From contig NZ_JAILWB010000004.1 in NCBI RefSeq assembly GCF_025699295.1, positions 186,001-250,000 on the forward strand: DNA of 64,000 nucleotides, in the 5' to 3' direction. Origin of the DNA: Hydrogenophaga sp. Lineage in GTDB: Bacteria; Pseudomonadota; Gammaproteobacteria; Burkholderiales; Burkholderiaceae_C. The stretch's first letter is position 1; each line of letters starts with the position of its first letter. The notes under the pieces are model-generated. The model was not told where the DNA came from. It did not search any database and saw only the letters and a program-made list of their open reading frames with translations. The position numbers were made by a program, and so were the translations under genes. Positions 27,928 through 39,758 of the stretch are shown here, piece by piece.

Positions 27928-29073
27928 TCAGAGCTCTTCGACCCGCCGCGCCGGGTAGCTGTCCCAGGTCTGGCAGCCCGGGCATTGCCAGAAGTGCTGG
28001 CGGGCCTCAAAGCCGCAAGCCGCGCAGCGGTAGCGTCTGAGCGGTGCACTGGCGTTGTCCAGCGCCGCCTGGACCCGCGCCTGCGCGGTGTCGCTGGAGA
28101 GGGTTTCGCCCGCCATCCACAGTGAGGTGATGACCAGTGACGGTTCCTGCGCGAGGTGGTCCATGTACCGCGCCCTGGCCGCCGCCGTGTCCGTGTCCAG
28201 GCTGGCGAGGGCCTCGGTGACGTCGATGGAGGGGGCGCGCGCGTGGCTGGCCTGCAGCAGACGCAGGGCCTCGGCCTGCCGGCCGGTCTGCCGGGCCAGA
28301 TCGGCGAGCGAGCGGGCGGCCAGCGGCAGGTTCTGGGGGGCATGCTGGTTCAGGCGCAGCAAGGCATCCAGGGCACCTGCCGGGTCGCCGCCCTGGGCTT
28401 TGAGGGCCGACAGTGCCATCCAGCCACGCGCGAGCTGTGGCGCTTGCCGGACGGCTTCTTCCAGCAGGACCAGGGCCTGCGCGCTGTCGCCGCCGCGTTG
28501 CGCGAGTTCGGCTTCCTCGCAGCGGTAATGCGCCAGGCGGGTGGCAAAGCTGCCTTGTTCGGCTTCCTCGAGCCGCTGCGCAATCCGCCGGGCCTGCGGC
28601 CAGTCGCGCGAGCGTTCGTAGATGCCCAGCAGGGCCAGCAGGGCCTCGCCTTCGAACTCGGAGCCTTCGAGCTTGTGCAGGGCCGACTCGGCGCGGTCAA
28701 GCAGTCCGGCCTTGAGGAAGTCCAGTGCCAGGGCATGCTGCGCGCGATCGCGGTCCTTGCGGCCGATGTCGGCACGCGAGAGCAGGTGTTCGTGCACGCG
28801 CACCGCGCGGTCGTAGTCGCCCCGGCGGCGAAACAGGTTGCCGAGCGCGAAATGCAGCTCGGCGGTGTCGGGGTCGCCCTGCACGGCCTCGATGAAGGCG
28901 TCGATCGCCTGGTCCTGCTGCTCGTTGAGCAGGTGGTTCAGGCCGCGGAAATAGGCCTTGGGGGCCTGGCGGCTTTCCATGCGCCACTGCCGCAGATCCA
29001 GGCGCGAGGCGCCCCAGCCCAGCGCGAACGCCAACGGCAGGCCCCAGAGCAGCCAGGTGAAATCAAAGTCCAT
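27928..29073 (-). CDS. lapB: Lipopolysaccharide assembly protein LapB (YciM)
   Basis: A 381-residue protein. An N-terminal membrane anchor (FTWLLWGLPLAFALGWGAS) is followed by a string of TPR repeats (residues about 35-330) and a C-terminal rubredoxin-like zinc site CAACGF...CPGC. LapB adapts LpxC to FtsH and so controls lipid A synthesis. The start overlaps the end of lapA by 11 bp, and the two genes are coupled as in many proteobacteria. The ATG at 29073 is chosen because it begins the membrane helix. Confidence 0.93.
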   Translation of the reverse strand: MDFDFTWLLWGLPLAFALGWGASRLDLRQWRMESRQAPKAYFRGLNHLLNEQQDQAIDAFIEAVQGDPDTAELHFALGNLFRRRGDYDRAVRVHEHLLSRADIGRKDRDRAQHALALDFLKAGLLDRAESALHKLEGSEFEGEALLALLGIYERSRDWPQARRIAQRLEEAEQGSFATRLAHYRCEEAELAQRGGDSAQALVLLEEAVRQAPQLARGWMALSALKAQGGDPAGALDALLRLNQHAPQNLPLAARSLADLARQTGRQAEALRLLQASHARAPSIDVTEALASLDTDTAAARARYMDHLAQEPSLVITSLWMAGETLSSDTAQARVQAALDNASAPLRRYRCAACGFEARQHFWQCPGCQTWDSYPARRVEEL

Positions 29074-29377
29074 GCCGGCGGTCGATCGGTTCGGGAGGCA
29101 GCAGCGTGGTGTCGCCGTCAAAGGTGGTGTTGGCCATGATGGACGTGCTGGAGCCATGCTGGCGCCGCGCGCGACGCGCGCGCAGCCACAGGGGCAGCAT
29201 CACGGCGACGCCCAGGAATACACCGACCACCAGTGCGACCAGGATCACCAGCACCAGCGGTGCCTGCCAGCTCGCGCCAAAGAACAGGTGGAGCGTCACG
29301 CTGTCCTGGTTGTTCAGCGCGAAGGCGAACAGCACAAAAAAAATGGCTGCATTGAGCAGCCACATCAGGTATTTCAC
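29063..29377 (-). CDS. lapA: Lipopolysaccharide assembly protein LapA-domain protein
   Basis: A 104-residue inner-membrane protein with two membrane helices (residues about 3-22 and 40-65), the LapA signature NNQDSVTLHLFFG between them, and a cytoplasmic basic and low-complexity tail. It belongs to the LapA/LapB pair that tunes LPS synthesis. It is 46 bp downstream of ihfB. Confidence 0.92.
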   Translation of the reverse strand: MKYLMWLLNAAIFFVLFAFALNNQDSVTLHLFFGASWQAPLVLVILVALVVGVFLGVAVMLPLWLRARRARRQHGSSTSIMANTTFDGDTTLLPPEPIDRRHGL

Positions 29378-29423
29378 GTCGTCCCCTTTGTGGTGGGGCG
29401 ATTGTACCGAGCAGGTTCGTGGA

Positions 29424-29744
29424 TCAGGCCTGCTTGCGGGCCTCGCGGTCCAGGATTTCGGCGGTCTTCTTGTCCACCGCTTCGCGCAAGGCCTTGCCCG
29501 GTTTGAAATGCGGCACGCGCTTCTCCGGGATCATCACGCTCTCGCCCGAGCGCGGATTGCGTCCGATGCGTGGCGAGCGGCGGTTGACGGAGAAACTGCC
29601 GAAGCCGCGGATCTCGATCCGGTGACCCTTGACGAGCGCGTCGCCCATCGCATCCAGGATCGCCTTGACGGCGAACTCGGCATCGCGGTGAGTGAGCTGG
29701 CCAAAGCGGCTGGCCAGGGCTTCAACGAGGTCGCTGCGGGTCAT
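29424..29744 (-). CDS. ihfB: Integration host factor beta subunit
   Basis: A 106-residue DNA-bending protein with the IHF/HU signature [20 protein letters not shown] and the minor-groove Pro arm, ending [12 protein letters not shown]. It pairs with IHF-alpha (not in this window). Its position directly downstream of rpsA is the conserved proteobacterial arrangement. Confidence 0.96.
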   Translation of the reverse strand: MTRSDLVEALASRFGQLTHRDAEFAVKAILDAMGDALVKGHRIEIRGFGSFSVNRRSPRIGRNPRSGESVMIPEKRVPHFKPGKALREAVDKKTAEILDREARKQA

Positions 29745-29839
29745 GGGGTCGAGATTGGGGCGGGCGTTGTGGAGTCGGCGCCGGGCAAGATGCCACCCCT
29801 GCGGGCAGGCTGCTCGCCCGGTGCCGGACCGGTGTCGCT

Positions 29840-31525
29840 TCAGTTCTGGTTGTTGTCCAGCTTGGCGCGCAGCAGGGCACCCAGGCTGGTCGTACCAGCG
29901 TTTTCGCGGGAAGACTGCTGGCTCAGGCTGGCCATGGCTTCCTGCTGGTCGGCGGCGTCCTTGGCCTTGATCGACAACTGGATGTTGCGGGTCTTGCGAT
30001 CCACGTTGACCACCACGGCGTTGACTTCGTCGCCTTCTTTGAGCACGTTGCGCGCATCTTCCACGCGGTCGCGGCTGATTTCGCTGGCGCGCAGGTAACC
30101 CAGCACGTCCTCGCCCAGATCGATCTCGGCACCCTTGGCGTCCACGGTCTTGACCTTGCCGGTCACGATGGAGCCCTTGTCGTTCACCGACACGAAGGTG
30201 GTGAACGGGTCGCCGTCGAGCTGCTTGATGCCCAGGGAGATGCGCTCGCGCTCCACGTCGATGGCCAGCACGATCGCGTCGACTTCCTGGCCCTTCTTGT
30301 AGTTGCGCACGGCGGCTTCACCGGGCTCGTTCCAGGACAGGTCGGACAGGTGCACCAGGCCATCGATGCCGGCGGCCAGGCCGACGAACACGCCGAAGTC
30401 GGTGATCGACTTGATCGGGCCCTTGACGCGGTCGCCACGCTTGGTCTGCTCGGCGAACTCGTGCCAGGGGTTGGCGCGGCACTGCTTCATGCCCAGGGAG
30501 ATGCGGCGCTTGTCTTCGTCGATGTCGAGCACCATGACTTCGACCTCGTCGCCCAGTGACACCAGCTTGGACGGGGCCACGTTCTTGTTGGTCCAGTCCA
30601 TTTCGGAGACGTGCACCAGGCCTTCGATGCCCGGCTCGAGTTCCACGAACGCGCCGTAGTCGGCGATGTTGGTGATCTTGCCGAACATGCGCGTGCCCTG
30701 CGGGTAGCGGCGCGAGACGCCCATCCAGGGGTCGTCACCCATCTGCTTGAGGCCCAGCGAGACGCGGTGCTTCTCGGTGTCGAACTTGAGGATCTTGGCG
30801 GTGATTTCCTGACCGGCCGTGACCACCTCGCTCGGGTGGCGCACGCGGCGCCAGGCCATGTCGGTAATGTGCAGCAGGCCGTCGATGCCGCCGAGGTCGA
30901 CGAACGCACCGTACTCGGTGATGTTCTTGACCACGCCGTGCACGATGGCGCCTTCCTTGAGGGTTTCCATCAGCTTGGCGCGTTCCTCGCCCATGGAGGC
31001 TTCCACCACGGCGCGGCGGCTCAGCACCACGTTGTTGCGCTTGCGGTCGAGCTTGATGACCTTGAATTCCAGGGTCTTGTTCTCGTACGGGGTCAGGTCC
31101 TTGGTGGGACGGCTGTCGACCAGCGAGCCCGGCAGGAAAGCACTGATGCCGTTGACCATGACCTTGAGGCCGCCCTTGACCTTGCTGGAGGTCGTGCCGG
31201 TGACGAATTCGCCCGACTCGAGCGCTTTCTCCAGCGACATCCAGGAGGCCAGGCGCTTGGCCTTGTCGCGCGAGAGCAGGGTGTCGCCGAAGCCGTTCTC
31301 CACGGAATCGATGGCGACGGAGACGAAGTCACCGACCTGCACTTCGAGTTCGCCCTGGTCGTTCTTGAATTCGGCCAGCGGCACGTAGGCTTCCGACTTG
31401 AGGCCGGCGTTGACCACCACGTGGCTGTGCTCGATGCGCACGACCTCGGCGGTGATGACTTCGCCCGAGCGCATCTCGGCGCGTTTCAGGGACTCTTCGA
31501 ACAGGGCGGCAAAAGATTCAGACAT
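29840..31525 (-). CDS. rpsA: 30S ribosomal protein S1
   Basis: A 561-residue protein built of six S1 (OB-fold) repeats. The first two bind the ribosome (start [11 protein letters not shown]) and the later repeats show [26 protein letters not shown] and [13 protein letters not shown]. It unfolds and docks mRNA on the 30S subunit. The 183-bp gap upstream (31526-31708) is a likely promoter and autoregulatory leader, but I see no clear -10/-35 pair there. Confidence 0.97.
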   Translation of the reverse strand: MSESFAALFEESLKRAEMRSGEVITAEVVRIEHSHVVVNAGLKSEAYVPLAEFKNDQGELEVQVGDFVSVAIDSVENGFGDTLLSRDKAKRLASWMSLEKALESGEFVTGTTSSKVKGGLKVMVNGISAFLPGSLVDSRPTKDLTPYENKTLEFKVIKLDRKRNNVVLSRRAVVEASMGEERAKLMETLKEGAIVHGVVKNITEYGAFVDLGGIDGLLHITDMAWRRVRHPSEVVTAGQEITAKILKFDTEKHRVSLGLKQMGDDPWMGVSRRYPQGTRMFGKITNIADYGAFVELEPGIEGLVHVSEMDWTNKNVAPSKLVSLGDEVEVMVLDIDEDKRRISLGMKQCRANPWHEFAEQTKRGDRVKGPIKSITDFGVFVGLAAGIDGLVHLSDLSWNEPGEAAVRNYKKGQEVDAIVLAIDVERERISLGIKQLDGDPFTTFVSVNDKGSIVTGKVKTVDAKGAEIDLGEDVLGYLRASEISRDRVEDARNVLKEGDEVNAVVVNVDRKTRNIQLSIKAKDAADQQEAMASLSQQSSRENAGTTSLGALLRAKLDNNQN

Positions 31526-31708
31526 TGAATTTCCTAAACCACTCAGCGTCGGCGCATTCCACCGGCATGAACCGGGTTGCGCTGGAATCGACGTGTGGGC
31601 GGCGTTGACGTTGCGGTGCGTGACACCGCGGGGTTAAGTGAAAAGAACCGTCGGGCCTGCGGGCTGGGAATGCCCGGCTGTGCCGTCGGGGCCATCGGTA
31701 AAGCGCTC

Positions 31709-33736
31709 TCAGTTGCCCGGGAACGCGGTTTTTTCTTGCCACCAGCGCAAGACCCGCTGCACCGATTCCTCGATGTCCATGCCGGAGTTGTCCAGTTGCA
31801 AGGCGTCTTCAGCTGGCTTGAGGGGCGCGTGCAGTCGGGATGAGTCCCGCTGATCGCGCGCTTTCAGGTCTGCCAAAAGACTGTCGATGTTAGCAGCAAA
31901 TCCCTTTGAAATCAACTGCTTATGGCGCCGTGAGGCGCGCTGCTCGGCGCTGGCTGTCAGAAACACCTTGAGGGCGGCGTCGGGAAAGATGACGGTTCCC
32001 ATGTCGCGGCCATCGGCCACCAGGCCAGGCAGGCGCCGAAAGCTCAGTTGCAGGGCGTACAGGGCGGATCGAACGGCCGGGTATTGCGACACCTTGGACG
32101 CCATGCCGCCGGTGGACTCCAGGCGCAGCGGGTCGGTGATGTCACGCCCCCCCAGAAACACTCCGTGGTCACGGAAAGCCAGTGGCAGTTGCGCGGCCAG
32201 GCGAGCGAGAGCCGGTTCGTCGTCAAGTGACACACCCGCATCTTGCGCCGCGAGGGCCGTGGCCCTGTACAGGGCGCCGGAGTCGAGCAACTGGTAGCCC
32301 AGACGCTGCGCCAGCTCCGAGGCCAGCGTGCCCTTGCCCGAGGCCGTGGGGCCGTCGATACAGATCACAGGGATGTCGGCCGCTGGTGCCATGCAGACGC
32401 CAAAAAGCGTTTCGAAATAGTCCGGAAAGGTTTTTGCAACGCACTTCGGATCTTCGATGCGCACCGGCAGCCCGGCGGGGTTGAAGGCGGCAAGGGAAAA
32501 GCACATGGCGACGCGGTGGTCGTCATAGGTGTGGATGGCTGCGGCCCGCCAGTGCCGTGCGTCGGCCGGCGGGGTGATGCGGATGAAATCCGCGCCTTCC
32601 TCCACGGTGGCGCCGAGCTTACGGCACTCGATGGCCATGGCCGCAATGCGGTCAGTTTCCTTCACGCGCCAGCTGGCGATGTTGCGCAGGGTGGTCGTGC
32701 CCTCCGCGTACAAGGCCATCACGGCCAGCGTCATGGCCGCGTCGGGGATGTGGTTGCAGTCCAGGTCAATCGCCCTGAGCGGCCATGCTCCGCGTCGCAC
32801 GTGCAGGCGATTGGCTTCGCCGGAAATCTGCGCGCCCATGAGCCGGGCTGCCTCCACGAAGCGTATGTCGCCCTGGATCGACGCCAGGCCAACGCCCTCG
32901 ATGGTGATGCCGTCGGTGCCGGCGGTGGCGGGCGCGATGGCACCGAGCGCGATGAAATAACTGGCCGAGGAGGCATCGCCCTCGACGGCGATGGTGCCCG
33001 GCGAGCAGTAGTTGCTGCCGGCCGGTATGACAAAGCGCTGCCAGGCGTCGTTGCGCACGGTCACGCCAAATCGCGCCAGCAGGTTCAGCGTGATCTCGAT
33101 GTAGGGGCGCGAGATGAGTTCGCCCACCACCTCGATCACCACTTCACGCTCTTGCGCCACAAGTGGCAGTGCGAGCAGTAGGGCTGTCAGGAACTGGCTG
33201 GAGACATCACCACGCACGCGAATGGCCTGATCGAGTCGCAGCGAGTGTGCCCGCCCGTCACCGAGTCGCAACGGTGGATAGCCTTCGTTGTCCAGGCAGT
33301 CCACCGGGCAACCGAGCTGTCGCAGTGCATCGACCAGGTCGCCGATGGGGCGTTCATGCATGCGCGCGATGCCGCTGAGTTCGAACGAGCCACCGTGTCG
33401 CGCAGCCAGCAAGGCCAGCGACGCAGTGAGCGGACGCATGGCGGTGCCGGCGTTGCCGAGGAACAGCTGCGCTCGCTTGACAGGCGGGTGGCCTCCCAGG
33501 CCGTGCACGCGCAGGACGCCATCCGGTTGGCGTTCGATGCGGCAGCCCAACTGGGCGAGGGCCTCGAGCATCACGCGGGTGTCGTCGGAATCGAGCAGAT
33601 CGGTCACATCCGTGTGACCCTTGCTCAGCGCGGCGAGCAGCAGTACACGGTTTGAAATGCTCTTGGACCCCGGCAGGCGGACGGTGCCGCCCGCGCTGGC
33701 CAGAGGCGGGATGTCGAGGAAGGAAATGGCAAACAT
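31709..33736 (-). CDS. aroA-cmk: Bifunctional 3-phosphoshikimate 1-carboxyvinyltransferase / cytidylate kinase fusion
   Basis: A 675-residue fusion. Residues about 1-445 are EPSP synthase ([46 protein letters not shown]), step six of the shikimate pathway. Residues about 453-675 are CMP kinase ([14 protein letters not shown]-loop, [25 protein letters not shown]). In most bacteria the two are adjacent genes. Here the frame continues through a 7-10 residue linker ([11 protein letters not shown]) without a stop, as in other Comamonadaceae. The ATG at 33736 gives the normal EPSPS N-terminus; earlier in-frame Met residues belong to a shadow of tyrA. Confidence 0.95.
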   Translation of the reverse strand: MFAISFLDIPPLASAGGTVRLPGSKSISNRVLLLAALSKGHTDVTDLLDSDDTRVMLEALAQLGCRIERQPDGVLRVHGLGGHPPVKRAQLFLGNAGTAMRPLTASLALLAARHGGSFELSGIARMHERPIGDLVDALRQLGCPVDCLDNEGYPPLRLGDGRAHSLRLDQAIRVRGDVSSQFLTALLLALPLVAQEREVVIEVVGELISRPYIEITLNLLARFGVTVRNDAWQRFVIPAGSNYCSPGTIAVEGDASSASYFIALGAIAPATAGTDGITIEGVGLASIQGDIRFVEAARLMGAQISGEANRLHVRRGAWPLRAIDLDCNHIPDAAMTLAVMALYAEGTTTLRNIASWRVKETDRIAAMAIECRKLGATVEEGADFIRITPPADARHWRAAAIHTYDDHRVAMCFSLAAFNPAGLPVRIEDPKCVAKTFPDYFETLFGVCMAPAADIPVICIDGPTASGKGTLASELAQRLGYQLLDSGALYRATALAAQDAGVSLDDEPALARLAAQLPLAFRDHGVFLGGRDITDPLRLESTGGMASKVSQYPAVRSALYALQLSFRRLPGLVADGRDMGTVIFPDAALKVFLTASAEQRASRRHKQLISKGFAANIDSLLADLKARDQRDSSRLHAPLKPAEDALQLDNSGMDIEESVQRVLRWWQEKTAFPGN

Positions 33737-33771
33737 GCTCGATGAAAGGGGAGCGGCGCCAGCGGCGGCGC

Positions 33772-34653
33772 TCAGCTGCGTGGTTTGACGGCGCTCATGC
33801 GCCAGCGCGCGCGTCCGCTGCTGGCTTGCTCGATCAGGGCTTCGAGCGCATCCGGGTTGCCGGCATTGATGGCCGTTTCCAGCGCGTGCAGCGCGCGCTG
33901 GAAATGCCGCGACTGCGCCAGCAGCTCCTCGCGGTTGGACATGAGGATGTCGCGCCATACGGCCGGGTCGCTGGCCGCGATGCGGGTGAAGTCGCGGAAC
34001 CCGGGGCCGGCGAGCGAGAGGAAGTCCGGCCCGTCGCCCTGCCCCTGAATGGCATTCATCAGTGCAAAGGCCACCATGTGCGGCAGGTGGCTGACGGCTG
34101 CGTAGGCTGCGTCGTGCGCCTCGGGCGACATCTGCTTGACATGGCAGCCGAGCGCCGTCCAGAGCTGCACGGCCTTCTCGAGCTGCGTTGTCAGCGTGCG
34201 TTCAATCGGGGTGAGGATCACCTGGCGGCCCTGGTACAAGTCGGCGTCGGCATGTTCGACGCCCGCCACCTCCTTGCCTGCGATCGGGTGCGTGGGCACG
34301 AACACACCGACCTGATCCTTCAGCACGCGGCGCGCGGCATCGATCACCTCGCGTTTGGTGGAGCCGACATCCATGATCAGCACGTTGCCGCGCACCAGGT
34401 GGCGAATGGCCTTGAAGGTGGCCTCGGTGGCGGCAACGGGCACGGCGAGCAGAACGAGATCTGCACCAGATACCGCGAGCAGCGCCGATGGGGCCTCGAC
34501 ATCGATCACGCCCAGCTGTCGCGCCCTTTCGGTGGTGGAAGGCGACTTGCTGTAGCCGACGACGCGTTTGACCAGACCGGCACGTTTGAGCGCCAGCGCA
34601 AACGAGCCGCCCATCATGCCGCAGCCGATCAATCCCAGTTGTTCAAACATCAT
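33772..34653 (-). CDS. tyrA: Prephenate dehydrogenase
   Basis: A 293-residue NAD(P)-dependent dehydrogenase with the Rossmann motif [14 protein letters not shown] at the N-terminus and [17 protein letters not shown] (substrate-site His) about residue 115. It converts prephenate to 4-hydroxyphenylpyruvate in tyrosine synthesis. The start overlaps the pheA stop (ATGA); two consecutive ATG codons are present, and the first is used here. Confidence 0.94.
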   Translation of the reverse strand: MMFEQLGLIGCGMMGGSFALALKRAGLVKRVVGYSKSPSTTERARQLGVIDVEAPSALLAVSGADLVLLAVPVAATEATFKAIRHLVRGNVLIMDVGSTKREVIDAARRVLKDQVGVFVPTHPIAGKEVAGVEHADADLYQGRQVILTPIERTLTTQLEKAVQLWTALGCHVKQMSPEAHDAAYAAVSHLPHMVAFALMNAIQGQGDGPDFLSLAGPGFRDFTRIAASDPAVWRDILMSNREELLAQSRHFQRALHALETAINAGNPDALEALIEQASSGRARWRMSAVKPRS

Positions 34654-35747
34654 TCGTTCACCGGGTAGGCACCCAGCACCTTGTAGAAAGCGCACAGGCT
34701 CTGCAGTTCCTGCAGGGCGGCGGCCACGTTTGGCTGGGATGGATGGCCCGCGATGTCGATGTAGAAGTAGTACTCCCACTGCCCGGACTTGGCCGGGCGC
34801 GACTCGAAGCGCGTCATGGACACGCCGTTGTTCTTCAGCGGTACCAGCAAGTCGTGCACGGCGCCGGGGCGGTTCGGCACGGAGACCACGAGGCTGGTGC
34901 AGTCCCGTCCCGAGGCGGGAGGCATGGCCAGTGTCTGCGGCAGGGCGATCACCGCGAATCGCGTGCGGTTGTAGGCTTCGTCCTGGATCGCATGGGCCAC
35001 GATGTGCAAGCCGAACTGCGCGGCGGCGCGCTCACTGGCCAGCCCTGCCCAGGCCGGGTTCGTGGCTGCCAGGCGCGCTCCCTCCGCATTGCTGGAGACC
35101 GCCCGGCGCTCGGCGTTGGGCAGGTGTTGCGACAGCCAGTTCTGGCACTGGGCCAGCGCTTGTGGGTGCGCCATCACGACCTCGATGTCATCCAGGTGGT
35201 TGTTCTGGCGCAGCAGGTTGTGGCGGATCAGCAGGCTGACTTCCCCGACCACGTGCACGGGTGAGCGCAGAAACAGGTCCAGCGAACGGGCCACCACGCC
35301 TTCTGTGGAGTTCTCCATGCCCACCACGCCGAACTGCGCAGTGCCGGCCGCAGTGGCGTGGAAGACCTCGTCAAAGTTGGCGCAATAGATCAGGTTGGCT
35401 GCGCTGCCAAAGAACTCGATGGCAGCCTGTTCGCAAAACGTGCCCTGCGGACCCAGCACCGCCACACGCTGAGGCGCTTCCAGCGCCAGGCAGGCCGACA
35501 TGATCTCGCGCCAGATCGACGCCACGTGCTGGTTGAGCAAAGGGCCTTGATTGGCACGCTGGATCTTTTCGATCACCTGGGCCACGCGATCCGGACGGAA
35601 AAATGGGGAGCCCTCGGCTCGCTTGATGTCACCCACCTGTTCGGCGACGTGCGCGCGCTGGTTGAGCAGGGAAAGCAATTGCTGGTCCAGTGCATCGATC
35701 TGCACGCGCAGACCCGCCAGGGCATCGGACTGTGAAGGTTGGGTCAT
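34650..35747 (-). CDS. pheA: Bifunctional chorismate mutase/prephenate dehydratase (P-protein)
   Basis: A 365-residue protein. Chorismate mutase occupies residues 1-90 (LRVQIDALDQQLLSLLNQRA), prephenate dehydratase about 95-275 (LGPQGTFCEQAA, GVVGMENSTEGVV, NRTRFAVIA), and an ACT regulatory domain about 285-360 (PGAVHDLLVPL, MTRFESRPA), which predicts feedback inhibition by phenylalanine. It lies 4 bp after serC and is coupled to tyrA by ATGA. Confidence 0.96.
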   Translation of the reverse strand: MTQPSQSDALAGLRVQIDALDQQLLSLLNQRAHVAEQVGDIKRAEGSPFFRPDRVAQVIEKIQRANQGPLLNQHVASIWREIMSACLALEAPQRVAVLGPQGTFCEQAAIEFFGSAANLIYCANFDEVFHATAAGTAQFGVVGMENSTEGVVARSLDLFLRSPVHVVGEVSLLIRHNLLRQNNHLDDIEVVMAHPQALAQCQNWLSQHLPNAERRAVSSNAEGARLAATNPAWAGLASERAAAQFGLHIVAHAIQDEAYNRTRFAVIALPQTLAMPPASGRDCTSLVVSVPNRPGAVHDLLVPLKNNGVSMTRFESRPAKSGQWEYYFYIDIAGHPSQPNVAAALQELQSLCAFYKVLGAYPVNE

Positions 35748-35751
35748 GAAA

Positions 35752-36861
35752 TCAGGCCTGGGTTTTCTCGAAGTCGCGCATGAAAGCCACCAGAGCTTGC
35801 ACACCTTCGATCGGCATGGCGTTGTAGATGCTCGCCCGCATGCCACCCACGGACTTGTGACCCTTGAGCTGTAGCAGTCCAGCGGCCTTTGCGCCTGCAA
35901 GGAAGGCCTCGTTGCGCGATTCGTCGTGCAGGAAGAATGGAACATTCATGCGCGAGCGGCAGTTGGCGGCGACCTTGTTGGTGTAGTACGAGGATTGGTC
36001 GATGAAGCCGTAGAGAAGTTCGGCTTTGGCGATGTTGCGTGCCTGCATGGCGGCCACGCCGCTCAAGGAGCCTTCGGTCTGGCGCTTGAGCCACTGGAAA
36101 GTGAGGCCCGCCATGTAGATCGAGAACGTCGGCGGCGTGTTGTACATGGAATGGTTGTCCGCCACGATCTTGTAGTCGAACGCACTCGGGCAAGTCTTCA
36201 GAGCATGGCCGAGGAGGTCCTCGCGCACCACTACCAGCGTGACGCCTGCCGGCCCGAGGTTCTTCTGCGCGCCACCAAAGGCCAGGCCGACGCGCGACCA
36301 GTCCACCGGGCGCGATGCGACGTGCGAGGAAAAGTCGATGACGAGCGGCGCACTGCTGCCCAGTGCCTCGAGGTCCGGCAGTTCATGTACTTCCACGCCA
36401 TTGATGGTTTCATTGCTGCACAGGTGCACGTAGCGAGCGTTCCGGTCAAGTTGCCAGCTGGACGGATCGGGCAGGGTGGTGTGGCCGTCTGCTTCGTTGC
36501 TCGCCGCAATGCGCGCGGCGCAGTAGCGCCCGGCTTCCTTGAGCGATTTCTGGCTCCAGCTGCCGGTGATGACGAAATCCACCGATCCGCCACGCGAGAG
36601 GTTCAGCGGCACGATGGCGTTTTCCGCGAGACCACCGCCCTGCATGAACAGGATGCGGAAGTGGCCTGGCACGGCGAGCAAGTCGCGCAGATCGCGCTCG
36701 GCTGCATCCAGGATGGCGCCGAACTCCTTGCCGCGGTGACTCATCTCCACTACGCTCATGCCGCTGCCGTGCCAGTCGAGCATTTCGGCTGCAGCCTGCT
36801 GCAACACGTCGGCCGGCATGGCGGCCGGACCGGCAGAGAAGTTGTAGGGCCGGGCCATCAC
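35752..36861 (-). CDS. serC: Phosphoserine aminotransferase
   Basis: A 369-residue PLP enzyme starting [16 protein letters not shown]. The PLP-binding Lys is in [15 protein letters not shown] (about residue 200), and [12 protein letters not shown] is typical of SerC. It makes 3-phosphoserine (and the pyridoxine precursor 4-phospho-hydroxythreonine). The start overlaps the gyrA stop by ATGA. Confidence 0.96.
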   Translation of the reverse strand: MMARPYNFSAGPAAMPADVLQQAAAEMLDWHGSGMSVVEMSHRGKEFGAILDAAERDLRDLLAVPGHFRILFMQGGGLAENAIVPLNLSRGGSVDFVITGSWSQKSLKEAGRYCAARIAASNEADGHTTLPDPSSWQLDRNARYVHLCSNETINGVEVHELPDLEALGSSAPLVIDFSSHVASRPVDWSRVGLAFGGAQKNLGPAGVTLVVVREDLLGHALKTCPSAFDYKIVADNHSMYNTPPTFSIYMAGLTFQWLKRQTEGSLSGVAAMQARNIAKAELLYGFIDQSSYYTNKVAANCRSRMNVPFFLHDESRNEAFLAGAKAAGLLQLKGHKSVGGMRASIYNAMPIEGVQALVAFMRDFEKTQA

Positions 36862-39497
36862 GCCTCGGTGCCCGGCTCGTCGGTCTCGCTCGCCTCGCCC
36901 AGTTCCGGCGCGTTGGCGTCGTTCTCCACAATGCGCTGCAGGCCCGAGAGTTCGGCGCCCTCATCGAGCGCAATCAATGTGACGCCTTGCGTGGCCCGGC
37001 CCATTTCGCGGATCTCGGATACGCGGGTCCGCACAAGAACACCTTTGTCGGTGATCAGCATGATTTCGTCGTCGGTATGTACCAGCGTGGCGGCGACCAC
37101 CTTGCCATTGCGCTCGCTCTGCTGGATCGCGATCATGCCCTTGGTACCCCGGCCATGACGCGTGTACTCGGCAATCGGGGTGCGTTTGCCGTAGCCGTTG
37201 ATGGTTGCCGTCAGCACGGACTGCTCCTCGTCCTCGGCGACCAGCATGGCGATCACACTCTGACCATCCTCGATCATCATGCCGCGCACGCCGCGCGCGT
37301 TGCGACCCATCGGGCGCACGTCGTTCTCGTCGAAGCGCACGGCCTTGCCACCGTCGCTGAACAGCATCACGTCGTGCGCGCCATCGGTCAGCGCAGCACC
37401 GATCAGGAAGTCGCCTTCGTCCAGATCCACCGCGATGATGCCGGCCTTGCGCGGATTGCTGAATTCGTCCAGTGCGGTCTTCTTGACCGTACCCATGCTG
37501 GTGGACATGAACACATAACGATCTGCCGGGAAGGTGCGCATCTCGCCCGTCAACGGAAGGACGACATTGATCTTCTCGCCTTCCTGCAGGGGAAACATGT
37601 TGACGATGGGCCGGCCGCGCGAGCCACGCGAACCCGCCGGAACCTCCCAGACCTTGAGCCAGTACAGACGGCCCCGGTTGGAGAAGCACAGGATGTAGTC
37701 GTGTGTGTTGGCAATGAAGAGCTGGTCGATCCAGTCGTCTTCCTTGGTGGCCGTGGCCTGCTTGCCCCGTCCTCCGCGTTTTTGTGCGCGGTATTCGGAC
37801 AAGGGTTGGCTCTTGATGTAGCCGCTGTGGCTGAGCGTCACCACCATGTCGGTGGGTGTGATCAGATCTTCGGTGGCCAGGTCCTGCGCGTTGTGTTCGA
37901 TTTCGCTTCGGCGCGCCCCCAGCTTGGTCTGGCCGAACTCCTGTTTCACGGTCGTCAGCTCGTCGCCGATGATGGCCGAAACGCGCTCGGGCTTGGCGAG
38001 GATGTCGAGCAGGTCATCGATCTCGCCCATGACCTCCTTGTACTCCGCCACGATCTTGTCCTGCTCCAGGCCCGTCAGTCGTTGCAGGCGCATCTGCAGG
38101 ATTTCCTGCGCCTGGGTTTCCGAGAGGCGGTAGAGTCCGTCGCTGCCCATGCCAAACGCCTTCTCCAGGCCGTCGGGACGATAGTCGTCGGCATTGATCA
38201 CGCCACCGTCGGCGCGCGTGCGGGTGAGCATCTCTCGCACGAGTTGGCTGTCCCATGGTCGAGCCATCAGTTCCGCCTTCGCCACAGGAGGCGTTGGCGA
38301 CTCGCGGATGATGCGGATGAACTCGTCGATATTGGCCAGCGCCACGGCCAGGCCTTCCAGCACGTGGCCGCGCTCGCGCGCCTTGCGCAGGTTGAACACG
38401 GTGCGGCGTGTCACGACCTCGCGCCGGTGCTCCAGAAAAACCTGGATGAGATCCTTCAGGTTGCACAGGCGGGGCTGGCCGTCCACCAGGGCCACCATGT
38501 TGATGCCGAAGGTGTCCTGCAGTTGTGTCTGCTTGTACAGGTTGTTGAGCACGACCTCTGGCACTTCGCCACGCTTGAGTTCGATCACCAGGCGCATGCC
38601 CGACTTGTCCGACTCGTCCTGAATGTGGCTGATGCCCTCGATCTTCTTCTCGTGAACGAGCTCGGCGATGCGTTCCTGCAGGGTCTTCTTGTTCACCTGG
38701 TAGGGCAGCTCGTCGACGATGATGGCCTGGCGCTGGCCGCGATCAATGTCTTCGAAGTGGCATTTGGCGCGCATCACCACGCGCCCACGCCCGGTGCGAT
38801 AGCCATCCTTCACGCCATTGATGCCATAGATGATGCCGGCTGTGGGGAAATCCGGCGCCGGAATGATCTCCATCAATTCGTCAATGGACGCGTCCGGACT
38901 CTTGAGCAGATGGAGGCAGGCGTCGACCACCTCGTTGAGGTTGTGCGGTGGGATGTTGGTGGCCATACCCACCGCGATGCCGGCCGAACCGTTGACGAGC
39001 AGATTGGGCAGCCGCGACGGCAGCACCAGGGGCTCTTTCTCCGACCCATCGTAGTTCGGGCCGAAATTGACGGTTTCCTTGTCGATGTCGGCCAGCATCT
39101 CGTGCGCGATCTTCGACAGTCGGATTTCGGTATAGCGCATGGCTGCCGCGTTATCGCCATCGACCGAGCCAAAATTGCCCTGGCCATCCACCAGCATGTG
39201 TCGCAGCGAGAAATCCTGGGCCATGCGCACGATGGTGTCGTACACCGCACTGTCGCCGTGCGGGTGGTACTTGCCGATCACATCGCCCACGATACGGGCC
39301 GACTTCTTGTACGGTCGGTTCCAGTCGTTGTTGAGTTCGTGCATCGCAAACAACACGCGCCGATGCACTGGCTTGAGGCCATCGCGCGCGTCGGGCAGGG
39401 CGCGTCCCACGATCACGCTCATCGCATAGTCGAGGTAGCTGCGCCGCATTTCCTCTTCAAGACTGATGGGCAGGGTCTCTTTGGCGAACTGTGTCAT
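36858..39497 (-). CDS. gyrA: DNA gyrase subunit A
   Basis: An 879-residue type II topoisomerase subunit. The winged-helix/tower region begins at residue 8; the catalytic Tyr is in [11 protein letters not shown] (about residue 122) and the quinolone-resistance region around [10 protein letters not shown] has Ser/Asp in the sensitive configuration. The C-terminal beta-pinwheel has the GyrA box QKRGGRGKQ. The acidic tail is short. Its stop overlaps serC. Confidence 0.97.
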   Translation of the reverse strand: MTQFAKETLPISLEEEMRRSYLDYAMSVIVGRALPDARDGLKPVHRRVLFAMHELNNDWNRPYKKSARIVGDVIGKYHPHGDSAVYDTIVRMAQDFSLRHMLVDGQGNFGSVDGDNAAAMRYTEIRLSKIAHEMLADIDKETVNFGPNYDGSEKEPLVLPSRLPNLLVNGSAGIAVGMATNIPPHNLNEVVDACLHLLKSPDASIDELMEIIPAPDFPTAGIIYGINGVKDGYRTGRGRVVMRAKCHFEDIDRGQRQAIIVDELPYQVNKKTLQERIAELVHEKKIEGISHIQDESDKSGMRLVIELKRGEVPEVVLNNLYKQTQLQDTFGINMVALVDGQPRLCNLKDLIQVFLEHRREVVTRRTVFNLRKARERGHVLEGLAVALANIDEFIRIIRESPTPPVAKAELMARPWDSQLVREMLTRTRADGGVINADDYRPDGLEKAFGMGSDGLYRLSETQAQEILQMRLQRLTGLEQDKIVAEYKEVMGEIDDLLDILAKPERVSAIIGDELTTVKQEFGQTKLGARRSEIEHNAQDLATEDLITPTDMVVTLSHSGYIKSQPLSEYRAQKRGGRGKQATATKEDDWIDQLFIANTHDYILCFSNRGRLYWLKVWEVPAGSRGSRGRPIVNMFPLQEGEKINVVLPLTGEMRTFPADRYVFMSTSMGTVKKTALDEFSNPRKAGIIAVDLDEGDFLIGAALTDGAHDVMLFSDGGKAVRFDENDVRPMGRNARGVRGMMIEDGQSVIAMLVAEDEEQSVLTATINGYGKRTPIAEYTRHGRGTKGMIAIQQSERNGKVVAATLVHTDDEIMLITDKGVLVRTRVSEIREMGRATQGVTLIALDEGAELSGLQRIVENDANAPELGEASETDEPGTEA

Positions 39498-39758
39498 GTG
39501 CGGCGGCTGTGGTGCGTGGATGGACCTGAAGGCAACAGAAGATTTTAAGCGGCCAGGCTTCCTCCAACTTCTTCATCCGTTTGTTGTACATCCACAACGA
39601 ATGATGTGAGGCCCTGTATCGAGCGGCGGACTGGCATTGGTCGGCTGGCGAGGCATTCCGTGCTTGTGGCACAATAAATTCCAACGTTTTTAGTGGTGGT
39701 CACTTGAAGCGTCGTTTTTTGTCACGCAGTTCGTCTGCGGCTCATATAGAGGAAAACC

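Noticed and set aside
36858..39497. Quinolone-resistance change in GyrA
   Set aside because: The region [10 protein letters not shown] keeps Ser and Asp at the usual positions.
36987..39548. 853-codon plus-strand frame opposite gyrA
   Set aside because: Shadow of gyrA; no protein-like features.
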